The position numbers and the translations under genes were made by a program. Positions 25,448 through 32,180 of a DNA stretch of 64,000 nucleotides are shown here, in pieces (position 1 is the stretch's first letter; the number at the start of each line of letters is the position of its first letter). The notes beneath the pieces were generated by a model. It was not told where the DNA came from, did not search any database, and saw only the letters and a list, made by a program, of their open reading frames with translations. The stretch is from Catellatospora sp. IY07-71 (GTDB lineage Bacteria; Actinomycetota; Actinomycetes; Mycobacteriales; Micromonosporaceae), in contig NZ_AP023360.1 in the NCBI RefSeq assembly GCF_018326265.1, positions 3,091,501-3,155,500 on the forward strand. Direction: 5' to 3'.

Positions 25448-26595
25448 GCGACGAGGAGCGGCTGCGCCGCTGGCGGCTGGTGCTCGGCGGCGAAGGTGCC
25501 GAGGGCACCGGCACGACCCTGACCGGTGTGGATGCGGGCATGGACGCGGCCCTGGCCGCGCTCTACCGCGACGGCGACGGCGAGGGCGGCTCGTCGCGCA
25601 GCGCGGGCCTGGGCGGCTCCGCGCCGAAGGTGGCCCGCTGGCTCGGCGACATCCGGGAATACTTCCCGTCCACCGTGGTGCAGGTGATGCAGGCCGACGC
25701 GATCGAGCGGCTCAACCTGACCCGGCTGCTGGTCGAGCCGGAGATGCTGGAGGCCGTCGAACCGGACGTGCACCTGGTCGGCACGCTGCTGTCGCTGAAC
25801 AAGGTGATGCCCGACAAGGCCCGCGCCACCGCCCGCATGGTCGTCGCGAAGGTCGTGGCCGAACTGGAGCGCCGCGTCGCGCAGCGCACCCGCGCCGCGA
25901 TCACCGGCGCCGTCAACCGGGCCGCGCGGATCACCCGCCCGCGCCACCGCGACATCGACTGGAACCGGACCATCCGCGCCAACCTCAAGCACTACCAGGC
26001 CGAACATCGGACCGTGGTGCCGGAGCGCCTGATCGGCTACGGCCGGCAGACGAAGTCGGTGCAGCGTGACGTGGTGCTGTGCGTGGACCAGTCCGGCTCG
26101 ATGGCCGCGTCGGTGGTCTACTCCGGAGTCTTCGGTGCGGTGCTGGCCTCGATGAAGTCGCTGCGCACGTCCCTGGTCGTGTTCGACACCGCCGTGGTGG
26201 ACCTGACCGACCAGCTGCAGGACCCGGTCGAGGTGCTGTTCGGCACGCAGCTCGGCGGCGGCACCGACATCAACCGCGCCATCGCGTACTGCCAGGGCCT
26301 GATCACCCGGCCGCGGGACAGCATCTTCATCCTCATCTCCGACCTCTATGAAGGAGGAGTACGCCAGGAGATGCTGCGCCGGGTCGCCACCATGACCGCG
26401 GCCGGGGTGCAGGTGATCGTCCTGCTCGCACTGTCCGATGAAGGACAGCCGTCGTACGACCACGCCAACGCCGCGGCGCTGGCCGCGATGGGGGTGCCGT
26501 CGTTCGCGTGCACGCCGGACGCGTTCCCGGACCTGATGGCGGCTGCGATCGAACGGCGCGACCTGCGCACCTTCGTCGAGAAGATCGGCCGCTGA
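25444..26595 (+). CDS. VWA domain protein (CoxE/MoxR-partner type)
   Basis: 383 residues from the GTG at 25444, overlapping the DUF5682 stop. A helical N-terminal half (KVARWLGDIREYF ... VVAKVVAELERRVAQRTRAAITGAVN) precedes a von Willebrand A domain with an intact MIDAS: DQSGSM at about 215-220, threonine in GGGTDIN at about 273, and aspartate in ISDLYEGG at about 300. Such VWA proteins bind the MoxR ATPase and a metal-dependent ligand. Last gene of the operon. Confidence 0.92.
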   Translation: MSDEERLRRWRLVLGGEGAEGTGTTLTGVDAGMDAALAALYRDGDGEGGSSRSAGLGGSAPKVARWLGDIREYFPSTVVQVMQADAIERLNLTRLLVEPEMLEAVEPDVHLVGTLLSLNKVMPDKARATARMVVAKVVAELERRVAQRTRAAITGAVNRAARITRPRHRDIDWNRTIRANLKHYQAEHRTVVPERLIGYGRQTKSVQRDVVLCVDQSGSMAASVVYSGVFGAVLASMKSLRTSLVVFDTAVVDLTDQLQDPVEVLFGTQLGGGTDINRAIAYCQGLITRPRDSIFILISDLYEGGVRQEMLRRVATMTAAGVQVIVLLALSDEGQPSYDHANAAALAAMGVPSFACTPDAFPDLMAAAIERRDLRTFVEKIGR

Positions 26596-26780
26596 GCGGC
26601 GGATCAGGGGAAAGTCACGGATCCGGCCGCGCTGACCTGGGGAGGTTGACGGGCGCGGCCGGATCACACTGATCACACCGCGCGTGGGGCGTCCGGTCAA
26701 GTCCTCCGGACGTACGGGCCCGGCTGTCCGGAGCGCGGCGCGCCGGGCCGTTTCGGCGCTGTGTGCCGTCTGTTACGGCG

Positions 26781-27209
26781 TCAGTGCGTGCTGACGTATT
26801 CCCAGGCCTGGCTCACCACGTCGATACCGAAACTGAAGCGCAGCGTGGTGTAGAGCACGGCGGCCACGAACGCCAGCCCCGCCAGGCCGATCAGCAGGCG
26901 CACCGGCAGCGGCTGGCGCTTCACCCACTCCGTCCAGCCGTGCACCTTGTCCTTGGTGAACCGCAGCAGGTGCCGGGCCCACACGAACTCGATCGCCCAG
27001 ATCGCCAGACCGCCGATCACGATCAGCCAGCCCGGCCCCGGCAGCGGGATGAGCAGCACCCCGATCGCGACCACCACGGCGCCCAGCACCCCGATGATCA
27101 CCTTGAGTGCGGCTGCCCCGGTCGGATTAGCCCGAACGGTCTGATGTGCAATGCGCGCCCGGTCCCGCCACGTGCTGGAGCGCTGCGGAAAGTCCGGTTT
27201 GTCGCTCAT
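26781..27209 (-). CDS. PGPGW-family transmembrane protein (TIGR02611-like)
   Basis: 142 residues. Two transmembrane segments, the first containing the family signature LIPLPGPGWLIVIGGLAIW and followed by RHLLRFTKDKVHGW, the second LLIGLAGLAFVAAVLYTTL. This matches the actinobacterial PGPGW/TIGR02611 family of unknown function. It is convergent with the five-gene operon, and the 5' region faces ssgB. Confidence 0.88.
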   Translation of the reverse strand: MSDKPDFPQRSSTWRDRARIAHQTVRANPTGAAALKVIIGVLGAVVVAIGVLLIPLPGPGWLIVIGGLAIWAIEFVWARHLLRFTKDKVHGWTEWVKRQPLPVRLLIGLAGLAFVAAVLYTTLRFSFGIDVVSQAWEYVSTH

Positions 27210-27380
27210 CTCCCCAACCTCGGTCGCCTTGTCTCCGGGCCCTCGAAATCGCCCGTCACCAACCCCGATGACTGGACGTTACCGGAGTGTGTCGACGGTC
27301 CTGGCCGGCATCACGAACGACACATTCGGGCAGAAGCACGGCATCTTACTCCCGTAGGTGAGTCCGTGCCCGCGTTTTGC

Positions 27381-27409
27381 TCGATCTTCCCGCTATCGGG
27401 TGAGATCGA
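27381..27409. promoter_or_regulatory. Palindrome upstream of ssgB
   Basis: TCGATCT (27381-27387) and AGATCGA (27403-27409) with inner CCCG/CGGG pairs form a nested inverted repeat about 90 bases before the ssgB start. It is a candidate operator; no known developmental regulator box is matched. The rest of 27210-27499 shows no gene. Confidence 0.4.
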
Positions 27410-27499
27410 ACGATGACGGAGCGTATAGGGGAGGGTCACCTTGAGTATGGGAGGGGCGGGGCGGGCAAGCGCCGCCGCAGTGCCGGGGGGAGTACGTCC

Positions 27500-27931
27500 A
27501 TGAGTGCTATCCGTCCTACGACCGTCGAGGTCGAGACATCGTTGCGGCTGGTCGCGCCCGACGCGACCTCGCTTCCGGTGCGGGCGAGTCTTCGCTACGA
27601 CCCGGTCGACCCGTACGCGGTGCATGTGCTCTTCCACGCCGAATCCGCCGGCGGCGAGGCGGTGAGCTGGTCGTTCGCCCGCGAGCTGCTGGTCACCGGA
27701 CTCGACGAGCCGGCCGGCATCGGCGACGTGCGGGTCTGGCCCTGGGCCACCCCGCGTGGCGACTTCGTCGCGCTCGCCCTGTCGTCGCCTGACGGCAACG
27801 CGCTCTTCGAGGTCCCGCGAAGCGTCCTGGTGCGCTTCCTGCGCCGCACCTACGTCGTGGTGCCCCGCGGTCGCGAGACCGACCACCTCGACGTCGACGC
27901 GGCGGTCAACCGGCTGCTGGCCGGCCGCTGA
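27500..27931 (+). CDS. ssgB: SsgB-like sporulation/cell-division regulator
   Basis: 143 residues from the ATG at 27500, with GGGGGGAG upstream. SALP family hallmarks: LRYDPVDPYAVHVLFH, VSWSFARELLVTGL, GIGDVRVWPW and SPDGNALFEVPRSVLVRFLRRTY. SsgB localises FtsZ to future septa during sporulation in Streptomyces, and orthologues occur throughout morphologically complex actinobacteria. Its presence supports a sporulating, mycelial host. It is monocistronic. Confidence 0.92.
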   Translation: MSAIRPTTVEVETSLRLVAPDATSLPVRASLRYDPVDPYAVHVLFHAESAGGEAVSWSFARELLVTGLDEPAGIGDVRVWPWATPRGDFVALALSSPDGNALFEVPRSVLVRFLRRTYVVVPRGRETDHLDVDAAVNRLLAGR

Positions 27932-28081
27932 TCAACCACTGCCCAGCGGAGGTCGGTAGGAAGATCAACCCCTAGCCAGACGAACCCCGACCGGAGTCCC
28001 CGGTCAGCACACCGACGAGGTGCTCGAGGCGGAGCACCTCGTCTCGTGCGTCCGGGGTCCGCTCGGCCGCCCCGCGCCCAT

Positions 28082-28141
28082 GATCGCCGTTCGTGTCAGA
28101 ACCTCGGGTCTGGCCCCACCTGCTGACACGAAGCCGCGATC
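28082..28141. repeat. G repeat copy 2
   Basis: GATC-bounded imperfect palindrome with TTCGTGTCAGAACC on the left and GCTGACACGAAGCCGCGATC on the right. It lies between ssgB and the tRNA-Val that hosts the integrated element. No H repeat accompanies this copy. Confidence 0.65.
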
Positions 28142-28230
28142 TTCGCGGGCTCCAGAGCGGGGTGCGCCACGCCGGTGGGGTACCGAGATGCACGGGGTGC
28201 CGGACGTGCTGTAGAGTTCCATTCCGTTGC

Positions 28231-28305
28231 GGGCGATTGGCGCAGCGGGAGCGCGCTTCCTTCACACGGAAGAGGTCACTGGTTCGATCCCAGTATCGCC
28301 CACCA
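28231..28305 (+). tRNA. tRNA-Val (anticodon CAC), integration target
   Basis: Complete cloverleaf with acceptor GGGCGAT/ATCGCCC, anticodon loop TTCACAC, T-loop GGTTCGATCC, and encoded ACCA end. The 3' part from base 28261 onward is duplicated at 36352, marking integration of the element in this gene while leaving the tRNA intact. Confidence 0.95.
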
Positions 28306-28335
28306 TCAGCTACAGCAGGTCAAAGCCCTTCTTCG
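28261..28335. repeat. attL direct repeat
   Basis: 75 bases starting in the anticodon loop of tRNA-Val(CAC) and running through the tRNA end and half of its terminator are identical to 36352-36426. Homology then continues for 24 more bases (28336-28359 = 36441-36464). Confidence 0.92.
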
Positions 28336-28345
28336 GAAGGGCTTT
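28322..28345 (+). terminator. tRNA-Val terminator inside attL
   Basis: Stem AAAGCCCTTC / GAAGGGCTTT with loop TTCG. The right-end copy has an extra 14-bp tandem duplication (36427-36440) inside the stem region. Confidence 0.75.
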
Positions 28346-28377
28346 CGCCGTCTTCGGGGTCGGCTGACGGCTCGATA

Positions 28378-28397
28378 GTCAGCGAAAAGTCAGCGAA
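28378..28397. repeat. Left 20-bp repeat (putative arm site)
   Basis: The sequence at 28378-28397 (two GTCAGCGA units joined by AA) occurs again in the same orientation at 36228-36247, just inside the other end. Candidate integrase or excisionase arm-binding site. Confidence 0.5.
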
Positions 28398-28749
28398 GGC
28401 GTCGCGGACCCGGCCGTCATGCTCACCCGAGTGGTGCGTGTACCGGTTGAGCCTCGTCGACGCCTGCTCGTGTCCCATGACCCGCTGGACGTCGTTGACC
28501 GGGACGCCGCTGGAGATCAGCCACGTGGCGTACGAGTGGCGGAGGTCATGGAACCTCAGCCCGCCGGCCGCGTTCGTGGCGACCAGGGCGACGGCCTCGG
28601 CACGGGTGCCAGTGTCGGTACTGCGCTCGATCCCGGCCGCGTCGACCCAGGAAGCGCGGAGCTTGCCCGGACCGATCTCCTCGATGCTGCCGAGTAGGCC
28701 GGCTTCGGCCAGGGCGGGACGCCAGACCCGAGAGCGGAACAGGGTCCGG

Positions 28750-29006
28750 GCGCAGCTTACGCGCCTTCTTCGCACAGGCCGGGCACTTGTTGTCCAGGGT
28801 GGCGCCGCACGGGATGTCGATGGTGGTGGTCTGGCCGGTGTCCAGGTCGGTGCGGCGCAGGCTGACCGGCCGGGTGCAGACGCCGGCCTCGGTGGCGATG
28901 TCCTTGACGACGTCCACGGAGCGGGGCATGAGGAGTCGGGCGGCCCGGGAGCCCGGCCGGGGCTCGGGGCCTCGGCCGGGCTCGGGGCGATCGTCGGGGC
29001 GGTCAT
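28750..29006 (-). pseudogene. AICE replication initiator (Rep), N-terminal fragment
   Basis: The frame from ATG 28929 reads MPRSVDVVKDIATEAGVCTRPVSLRR and IPCGATLDNKCPACAKKARKLR, which matches the zinc-ribbon-like start (C-G-x-T-L ... C-x-x-C-A) of RepSA-type initiators. In the +1 frame an upstream ATG at 29006 begins MTAPTIAPSPAEAPSPGRAPG, and the two halves join near 28945 in a G/C run, so a one-base shift probably split the natural N-terminus. Everything after KKARKLR has been deleted and replaced by the integrase fragment. Confidence 0.75.
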
Positions 29007-29092
29007 CGTGCGCCCGCTGTCGTGCTGTCGTGGGCGGTGGCCTGTGCAGATCTGGGGCCGTCGAAGGGCGCGGACTGGCCTAGCGTGTGTGC

Positions 29093-29509
29093 ATGCAGAC
29101 CGTGGCGCCGCACGCCTCCGACAGCGACTTGATCGGCTGTATCGAGGAGTGGGTTGGCCTCCTTGCCGCTGGCAGCTTCGTGGCGGCGGCGCAATTCTTG
29201 TGTCCGCCAGCCGAGGTTTCGCGCGGCGAGCCCTGGACGGCGGAGAGTCTGGAGACCTACATCGCCGACTACGGCTGGTGGGAGCCACTGGACGACGGCA
29301 GACGTATGCATGTCACCTCGGCCGCTGGCGCTGGCGCTGGCGGTGACCTGACTCCTCACCGTGACGTCATCCGCTACGACGACCGGCCGCCGCGCATCGA
29401 ATTCAGCCTCCCGCTCAACGGTGAGTGGAGCGACCTCACCGCTGTTTTCCATCTGGTGGAGGTTGATGGCGCATGGGCCTTTGATCTCTACGACCTTCGT
29501 GTCTTCTAG
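29093..29509 (+). CDS. Hypothetical protein, AICE cargo
   Basis: 138 residues from the ATG at 29093 (a GTG at 29087 is possible). The only intact plus-strand gene in the left half of the element. Aromatic-rich segments (YIADYGWWEPLDDGRRMHV, RIEFSLPLNGEWSDLTAVF, VDGAWAFDLYDLRVF) suggest a small alpha+beta, SnoaL- or DUF7668-like domain, but no family is certain. Its GC content is below that of the chromosomal genes. Confidence 0.65.
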   Translation: MQTVAPHASDSDLIGCIEEWVGLLAAGSFVAAAQFLCPPAEVSRGEPWTAESLETYIADYGWWEPLDDGRRMHVTSAAGAGAGGDLTPHRDVIRYDDRPPRIEFSLPLNGEWSDLTAVFHLVEVDGAWAFDLYDLRVF

Positions 29510-29577
29510 GAAGCCGCAGACGCCAGGGATATGGGGCAGGCGCAAATTGGCAGCCGCGCTCAGGACGATCGTGGCCG

Positions 29578-30479
29578 TCATCGCGCACCCGCCATCGTGT
29601 CGGCGTGGCTGTTCGGCGAAGGCGCAGACGGGCGGGCGGCTAGGGTCAGCGGCCCGAGCCCACGACGCGCCGGGACCGGGGTAGTGGTGCGCAGGTGGCG
29701 GAGCAGTTCGCCTGCGGTGCCGTTGGCGACGCGCAGCCGTGCCCGCAGCTCGTCACGGGTGATCGACCGGCCGGTGGCCTTGAGGTAGGCGGCAGCCTCC
29801 TGCCGGGCGCGGGTGACCAGTTCGCCGTGACGACCTGGTCCACGTCCTCGCTGTCGTCTGCGTCGTCCTCGACGGCGAGGACGGCCGGGGACGCCGCGGG
29901 GACGGCCGCAATGGTCACCGCGCGCGGCTCCTGGATGGGCGGTGCCGCCACGGTCGGCGCAGCCGTGGTGAGCGGGGCGGGTACGGGGTGGGGACGATCG
30001 TGGGGACGGTCCGGGACGATCACCGGCGCAGGCTCCGGGTCCAGTGCCGGGGTCTTGCCCAGCACCAGCTTGGCGAGGGCGGCGAAGGCGAGGGCGGCGA
30101 AGGCGAGGGCGGGGATGACGGAGACGAGTCCGCCGGAAAAGCCCGGCTTCGCCACGGCCCGCTGCGCGGTCACCGACAGCACCAGCGCCGCGCCCAGGAG
30201 CGCCGTAGGCGATGGGCTGTCCAGCGGCGCGGCGGCGGCGCATGACGAGCAGGCGGCGATGGGGACGAGTTCGGTGATGACGGCGTTCGCCCAGCCGAAC
30301 CAGTCCCCGGTGCTGGACGGGCTGTTGTGCATGGTCCAGTCGTGGACGTGCGTGAACGACGCTGCTCCGGCGGCGCCGCCGACGGCGAGGAGGATGAGGA
30401 CGAGGACAGCGCCCTCGATGCGGGCGGTTTTGCGGGTCCGCGCCGGCACCGTGGTGCCGGGGATGGCGTGGCTGGTCAT
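29578..30479 (-). pseudogene. DUF2637 (Spd-like) membrane protein with several frameshifts
   Basis: The ATG at 30479 is preceded by GGAGGA and overlaps the upstream stop (ATGA). Transmembrane helices VLVLILLAVGGAAGAASF and LLGAALVLSVTAQ and the motif DWFGWANAVITELVPIAA identify DUF2637, a spreading protein family on actinomycete plasmids and AICEs. A stretch of about 20 codons (CSSCAAAAPLDSPSPTA) is out of frame; the correct frame there reads LVMRRRRAAGQPIAYGA, and the frame returns afterwards, so two compensating indels occurred. Near 29825 another shift moves the natural C-terminus (QEAAAYLKATGRSITRDEL) to a different frame. Confidence 0.8.
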
Positions 30480-30667
30480 CGTAGTCCTCCGGTCAGTGGG
30501 GTGCGGCGGGCGGCGGTGGCGTAGACCCGGACCCCGCCCCGGCGGGCGGGCTCGGGGTCGGAGACGTTGGTGAGAGTGAGGACCTGGTCCAGGACGGCCA
30601 GGGTCTTGGCGACGGCGTGCAGGTCGCCCAGCAGCCGCAGCTGCACCGGCCCGGTCGGTGTGGTCAT
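30476..30667 (-). CDS. Small AICE protein between traB and DUF2637
   Basis: 63 residues. Its start ATG overlaps the TraB stop and its stop overlaps the DUF2637 start (both ATGA), so three genes are translationally coupled. Sequence QLRLLGDLHAVAKTLAVLDQVLTLTNVSDPEPARRGGVRVY is of a type often found at this position in AICEs. Function unknown, probably accessory to transfer. Confidence 0.7.
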   Translation of the reverse strand: MTTPTGPVQLRLLGDLHAVAKTLAVLDQVLTLTNVSDPEPARRGGVRVYATAARRTPLTGGLR

Positions 30668-31344
30668 GCCGCCACCTCCGGCGCGTAGGCGGCGGCGAGG
30701 TCGGCCAACTGCGGGTCGGTGTGGAAGGAGAACCGGACCCGGTGCGGCTCGGGCGAGCCGTCCAAGCGCACGAACCCCACACCCGGCAGCGCGACCGGGA
30801 TCAGGTCGCAGATGGCGCCGCGGTCGCGGGAGCCGTCGCCGAGGATCAGATCGGCCTGCTCGGGTTCGGTCAGCCGCAGCGCGATCCGGGTCGGGAACAG
30901 GTCCCGGAACGGCAGCACGTCCTTGCGCGGGTCCTGCACCGCCGCGACGACGTGCACGCCGACGGCGCGGCCCTGGGACAGGATCAGAGACAGGGCGTCC
31001 TTGATCCGGTCGCGGGTCTTCTTGTCACCGACGTACGCGGTCAGCGCCGCGATCTCGTCGACCAGGATCACCAGCGTCGGGTCGTCCACGGTCGCGGTGT
31101 GCTGGCGGGCACGGCCCCACAGCGCAGCAGCACGGCGGCGCAGCACCTTCACCGCGTCCTCCAGGTCCCCGGCCATCGCGTCGGGGTCCTCGAAGCTGAA
31201 CCGGACGAACAGCGGAGCACCGGCGGCCAGTTCCATGCCGCCCTTGGGGTCGAACGCCCACAGTTGCACCAGCCCGGCCCGGACGCTGCCCGCGAGGGCG
31301 GACATGATCGACCACAGGACCGAGCCCTTCCCAGAGTCGGTGGC
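30664..31344 (-). pseudogene. TraB/FtsK-like DNA translocase, truncated at Walker A
   Basis: The preserved part has LVQLWAFDPKGGMEL, the Walker B segment PTLVILVDEIAALTAYV, SLILSQGRAVGVHVVAAVQDPRKDVLP and the C-terminal LPGVGFVRLDGSPEPHRVRF of AICE transfer ATPases (double-stranded DNA pumps). The frame starts inside the P-loop: ATDSGKGSV instead of GATGSGKGSV, and upstream codons have no homology. The N-terminal half, including the membrane part, is missing and is replaced by a creatininase fragment on the other strand. A functional pump is very unlikely. Confidence 0.85.
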
Positions 31345-31728
31345 CCGGCGATCAGCTACGTCCTTTCCAGCATCGTGCAAGAGGCGTCGATCGACGGACC
31401 ACGGATGACGCTCTTCCCCCAGGGCGCCGACTGGGCACGAGCCCGTGACGCCGCCGGCCTGGAGACCAACTCTCACGAGGACATGCACGCAGGCGAGCTC
31501 GAGACCTCAATCCTGCTGCACGTCACTCCGAGCGTGGTGCAACCAGGCAACGAGACAGCCGACCACATCGCCGGCGATCGCACCCACATGCTGAGCCTCG
31601 GCCTCGCCAAGTACACATCAACCGGCGTGGTTGGCCGTCCATCCCTGGGAACGGCGGACAAGGGAGCGAGGGCAATAACGAATTTCGTCGATGGCTTCGC
31701 GAGCTACTACGGCGTTCTGACACGCTGA
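31336..31728 (+). pseudogene. Creatininase-family C-terminal fragment
   Basis: The frame from 31336 reads SYVLSSIVQEAS, MTLFPQGADWARARDAAG, HEDMHAGELETSILLHV and GVVGRPSLGTADKGA, which is the C-terminal half of creatinine amidohydrolase/MftE-like metalloenzymes, including the metal-ligand region around HEDMHAGE. The N-terminal half with the first histidine/aspartate ligands is missing. The fragment abuts the broken TraB gene head-on, so an illegitimate recombination at about 31340-31350 joined them. Confidence 0.75.
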
Positions 31729-31752
31729 CACCTGTCTAGATATCGCGATTCG

Positions 31753-31998
31753 TCAAGCGTCATCGTCCGCTGAACGCCAGCCCTGGCCACGGCGTCGATC
31801 GCTCCAGGCGCGTACGGTCTCTGGCCTCCACACCCGCTGCTGGCCGATCTTCCGATCTTCGGCCGGCGCCTGACCGCGGGAAACATACGAGGTCCAAGTG
31901 TCCCGAGCTACGCCGAGGAACTGGGCGCAGTTCTCAGCCGTCCACCAGTCTTCGGGCAGGCTCATCGCATCTGGGTTCGCGTCGGCTCGGTCCGGCAT
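31753..31998 (-). CDS. HTH excisionase-like protein (Xis/AlpA type)
   Basis: About 81 residues from the ATG at 31998; other ATGs at 32022, 32010 and 31965 are possible and none has a clear ribosome binding site. WWTAENCAQFLGVARDTWTSYVSRGQAPAEDRKIGQQRVWRPETVRAW matches the winged helix-turn-helix of small excisionases (helix 1-2, then R/W-rich wing). In an AICE it would bind arm sites and promote excision. It is intact although its integrase is not. Confidence 0.75.
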   Translation of the reverse strand: MPDRADANPDAMSLPEDWWTAENCAQFLGVARDTWTSYVSRGQAPAEDRKIGQQRVWRPETVRAWSDRRRGQGWRSADDDA

Positions 31999-32180
31999 AA
32001 ATCGTGACATTAGCGTGGGCACTCGACTACGTCACTACGCAGTCCACCCATCGCGCCATCGCTGACGGGCCGCGATTAGGCGCATGGCCCCCGGCACAAC
32101 CCAGCAGCGACTGAGTCTGGCACGGTTATTAACCTGCCAACGCATAACCCAATCGGGCGCCATGCTAAACACTCTTCCCC

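Larger units (their letters stand above)
28320..28748 (-). pseudogene. Tyrosine integrase, C-terminal fragment
   Basis: The frame reads TLFRSRVWRPALAEAGL, then FHDLRHSYATWLISSGV, VQRVMGHE and NRYTHHS: the HxxR box, the GH histidine and the nucleophile tyrosine of phage-type integrases from AICEs. The N-terminal arm-binding and core-binding domains and the first catalytic arginine are absent. The fragment fuses directly to a Rep N-terminus in another frame at about 28749, so a deletion removed rep 3', xis and int 5'. Its stop codon lies inside the att repeat. Confidence 0.85.

Noticed and set aside
27972-28081. Possible C-terminal gene remnant (AERTPDARDEVLRLEHLVGVLTGDSG) on the minus strand
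   Set aside because: The stretch looks protein-like and is cut by G repeat copy 2, but it is too short to assign and has no start codon.
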